Assembly (NCBI GenBank): GCA_009617715.1
Contig: VTFK01000003.1
Span: forward strand, 496,001 to 560,000
Length of the DNA stretch: 64,000 nt
Source of the DNA: Plectrocnemia conspersa
Taxonomy: Eukaryota > Arthropoda > Insecta > Trichoptera > Polycentropodidae
Direction of reading: 5' to 3'
Below the pieces are notes generated by a model. The model saw only the letters and a program-made list of their open reading frames with translations. It did no database searches and had not been told where the DNA came from. Numbering within the stretch: position 1 is the first letter of the stretch; every line of letters starts with the position of its first letter. Both the position numbers and the translations under genes were made by a program. Shown one piece after another: positions 60,920-64,000 of this stretch.

Positions 60920-61530
60920 CATGATTTTTCTTCATATTTATGATAAGTTCACACGAGGCGCCCACACGCGAAATTAAAAACAGGTTTAGCAACCGTATTT
61001 TTATATTGTGTTAAAATTAATAAAACACACCTTTCGACTTGTATATTCTTCGGTCCATAGATGCAACGATATCGGTCAGAGCAAGAGCATTAAAATATAC
61101 ATATACTCTTGCACAATTTTCGCAATCGCTTAATGATCTGATATTCCTCCCATACAAATTTCTCGCATCTAGATGCACCCAATTAGGTCATGCTGCATTT
61201 CGGCTCGTGATTTCAAACATGTCATGATGGGAAAAAAACAAGTTCTTCTGTGGGCGATTTCGGTTTTGTTGTCACATACACTCGCCTGATGTTTCAATTT
61301 TGGAATGACAAGAAGACGCTGGAGCGTCGAAAGTGCAATACTGCTTCGACCATTTTGGGAAAGTCGCTAGAAAGTCTTCACGGTCGGCAAAATGCGTTTT
61401 AGGCGAAAAAGCATAATTTGTGGAAGATGTGAAAGAATACTTAATCTGATGACACGTGTTAAATTCATGAGGAACGAATGCGGTTTTAAATTATCTTCTA
61501 AATTATTGAAATTAATTTCCTGTTGAGTTG
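60920..61530. promoter_or_regulatory. GC-elevated block, candidate conserved element
   Basis: Blocks 60940-61230 and 61230-61500, with GAGGCGCCCACACGCG near the start and ACGCTGGAGCGTCG (a short hairpin) near 61316. The 62-codon plus frame 61039-61227 is unrecognised. Confidence 0.3.
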
Positions 61531-61909
61531 AACGTACGATCAATTAATAATACAGTCGTATTCGAAAAGTATGCAAATTTTTTTTTAATATCTAAATACT
61601 TTTAATTAAGGCACTGATATTAGTTCATATATTATATTGATGAGAACAAACTTTAACTAATAAAAAATATATCTTATGAACTTTATTTTCTTTAATGTGT
61701 CTAATCAGCTTAATATTTATATTTCATTTAAATACCAATAACACCTTTTTTAAATTAAGATTGTAATATTAGATAATATTATATTATTATTATACTTATG
61801 AAAATAGTAAAAATAAATAGATTGAAAAACTATGCAAAATAAATTGATCTACATATTTTTTACTTTTGCTATATATCAAAGATATTTCACCCACGTTTGC
61901 CTATGCATC

Positions 61910-61950
61910 CCACTGTAATAGGCTACTTTTAGATGCGCTTTAAAAATACA
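61910..61950 (-). repeat. Stray minus-strand copy of the GTAGCC motif
   Basis: AGGCTACTTTTAGATGCGC is the reverse complement of the GCGCATTTAAAAGTAGCC motif of the 24.3-27.0 kb array, with small changes. Confidence 0.45.
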
Positions 61951-62259
61951 TTGGATATCTTAAGCATTCTGATACCTAAGCTATTAAAATTTCACATCAT
62001 AAAATAGTACTTCAAGAACAATTGACTACTCTATTGTCAGTGAAAATTGGACTAAAAAATAGTTTAAAATTACTCCAGTCGGAAAGAAGTGGATGAACTA
62101 ATACAAATCTTGTGAAAATAAAAGGAGATACTCTATTTTTTTTTTTTTTCATTATAAAACTTATTAATTTACCCTTTATAATATACATACATACATATTT
62201 AGATGATTCTTATAATAAATACATATTTTTTATGTATAAATTGTATTACATTAAAATAA

Positions 62260-62840
62260 TTTGATTGAATATCTAATATTTTTGCACTCATACCTATTTA
62301 CCCTTTCATCTGCAGAGACAACAATTTTTAAAAAGTTTTGAAAGGGTAAATATTTAGACAAATTGTCAGATGTGAGAATTTCTCTCCAATTTTGCATATC
62401 ATCCTCAAACAATGGGCGTCTGATCAGAAATATTTCAAAGTCGTGCAGATATTCGATTGCGAGCCGCTCTTGCCTTACATGAGGCGACTGCGGGTACATC
62501 TGGGTCAGAGACTGGGTGCCATTTGTCCCTAGGTGTGGCACTGAAGAGGTCTGGTCCCTCTCTACACAAGTGTGCAACACGAGAAGATCCGACGATTAGA
62601 AATCGACTCACCGTGTATTATCTCCGTAGAAATGGGAATTTCTTCCTATGTGCTGCAGACTTTTATCGATTTTTGCAATCGCTATCTTTAGCAGAATAGA
62701 TAAACATATAAAATGGCGAAGGAAGCCATAAGTGTGCGGAGTATTTACATCTCAATTTTACGAGTGTGTAAAGTTGCGGGTTTGCAACTTGACCGCTCGT
62801 TGAAGTCTCCCACGCGCTTGTGTGAAATATATTTACGAAA
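62260..62840. promoter_or_regulatory. GC-elevated block, candidate conserved element
   Basis: Balanced-composition block with open frames on both strands (62251-62580 minus, 62457-62699 plus). It includes GCGACTGCGGGTACATCTGG and an AAAATGGCGAAGG near 62711. No domain is recognised. This is the block in the right half where an unrecognised exon is hardest to exclude. Confidence 0.35.
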
Positions 62841-64000
62841 TTGCAGAAAATTTTATAGAAGAAATAAATTTATATTTACTTAAGATTATTGTCAACAGAT
62901 CAATAATAATAAAATATATAAATTAAAAAATATTTTTAATTATTAACAAATACAAGTTTATTTTGTATTTTTTTTTTTTTAATAAAGGAACGATATTTCT
63001 GTATTTTATATTAAAAAATAAACATCACAAATAAATTTAAATAAACAATAATTAATATTTGTAAGTAATAAAAATGTGTTGTTGCTGTGAGAATTAATTC
63101 ATAAAAATATTTTTATTTAAATATAAAAATGGCTTAAAATTTCGTAGTTATTAACCATTCAACTACAATATATATAAAATATTAAAATAAAGTGACACAT
63201 TTAAATATAGCCTTTAAATTAAAATTGTATAAATATATTTCGGTATTACAATAACTTAATTGTGAAAAAAATATTTTTATTCAAAACATAATAATTCTAG
63301 AAATCATTTAACACTAATTATTATTTAACTAAGATCTGTCAGTTAAAAATATTAAATTAGAATATCTGTTTTAAAATTAAAACATAGTTTTAATAATCTT
63401 AATCATCCGTGAATATTATTTTTAAATATAAAACTCTTCTAAATAGTAGGTTAATATTTTTGAATGCCAAAGAATACAAATATAAAATATTGATGACTAA
63501 GTGTTAATTGGTTAAATAAATTATTAGCTTTGTTTAAAAAAAGACAATAAGTTTAATTTATTTTATTGAAATAAAGTAATAATATGTAAAATGATGTGGA
63601 ATAATGGGAATTAATTAACATTAATCACTTATTTTAATGATTTAATTTATTGTTGTTTTTGTTAAATATTATGATTATTGGATATATTTTTTATTCGTGA
63701 CATTTTCTCATACACGTAAAAAGTATTTATGGCTGCAATCCTCAAAGAAATTTCTACACATATTTAAACAAAAGTTATATAGTCACCCACGCATGAAAAT
63801 TGCATCTAAAAAAACGCCAGCATCGCAAATATTGTATATTTATCCTTGATCGAACAGGATTCAGCTCGGTTGGTGAGTATGCAAACTCAATTTGAACTAA
63901 TCTCATACTCATGCCTTAATGCACGAAGGAATGCCACAACCGGGTCAGCGCTGATAAAATACCAATTTTATATATAATATAAATATACACATGCATATAA
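62841..64000. other. AT-rich DNA with a terminal GC-elevated patch
   Basis: AT-rich to about 63690, including a stray ACACATTTAAATATAGCC (about 63195) related to the GTAGCC motif. A patch at 63780-63960 (around CAGCTCGGTTGG and AACCGGGTCAGCGCTG) has raised GC. No gene seen. Confidence 0.35.

Overview
The window looks like one long AT-rich (roughly three quarters A+T by eye) stretch of an animal genome, most likely an insect. The grounds are an arthropod-style TATA plus TCAGT initiator promoter, piggyBac-, hAT-, pogo- and mariner-type remnants, and a truncated non-LTR retrotransposon. Lepidoptera is a reasonable guess from the repeat style, but nothing in the sequence proves it. There is no bacterial gene organisation, no CRISPR array, no confident tRNA or rRNA, and no complete protein-coding gene. 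Nearly all long open frames are chance frames in AT-rich DNA or in the few GC-rich islands.

The one convincing gene feature is at about 19.0-19.94 kb on the + strand. A GC-rich promoter carries three palindromic TGACGTCA sites and one GTCACGTGAC site. A TATA-like box lies 30 bp upstream of a TCAGT initiator (predicted start 19362). An exon-like block of about 580 bp follows and ends at a GTACGT donor, exactly where composition falls back to AT-rich. Its leader has several upstream ATGs, and a frame from 19753 stays open to the donor. It could be the first exon of a long-intron gene or of a long non-coding RNA; I do not recognise the product.

The left half (6.7-35.6 kb) holds seven GC-elevated islands carrying 14 exact TGACGTCA palindromes in total, several beside CACGTG E-boxes. 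The promoter is one of these islands. I saw none in 36-64 kb. This suggests a locus with many cAMP/bZIP-responsive promoters or enhancers. The right half holds more GC-elevated islands without that motif, which look like conserved non-coding elements in a regulatory desert or a giant intron.

Between the islands lie strongly decayed AT-rich tandem arrays (unit about 130-240 bp) at 20.1-22.6, 24.3-27.0, 36.5-37.6, 39.3-40.0, 42.3-43.3 and 50.2-51.6 kb. The two arrays at 20-27 kb share a unit in opposite orientation on either side of an island. Scattered through them are short non-autonomous DNA transposons (piggyBac-type 17781-18550, hAT-type 42909-43145, pogo-type 40101-40286), fold-back elements, a LINE 3' end (2381-3090), a mariner scrap (29572-29775), and a small four-copy stem-loop repeat.
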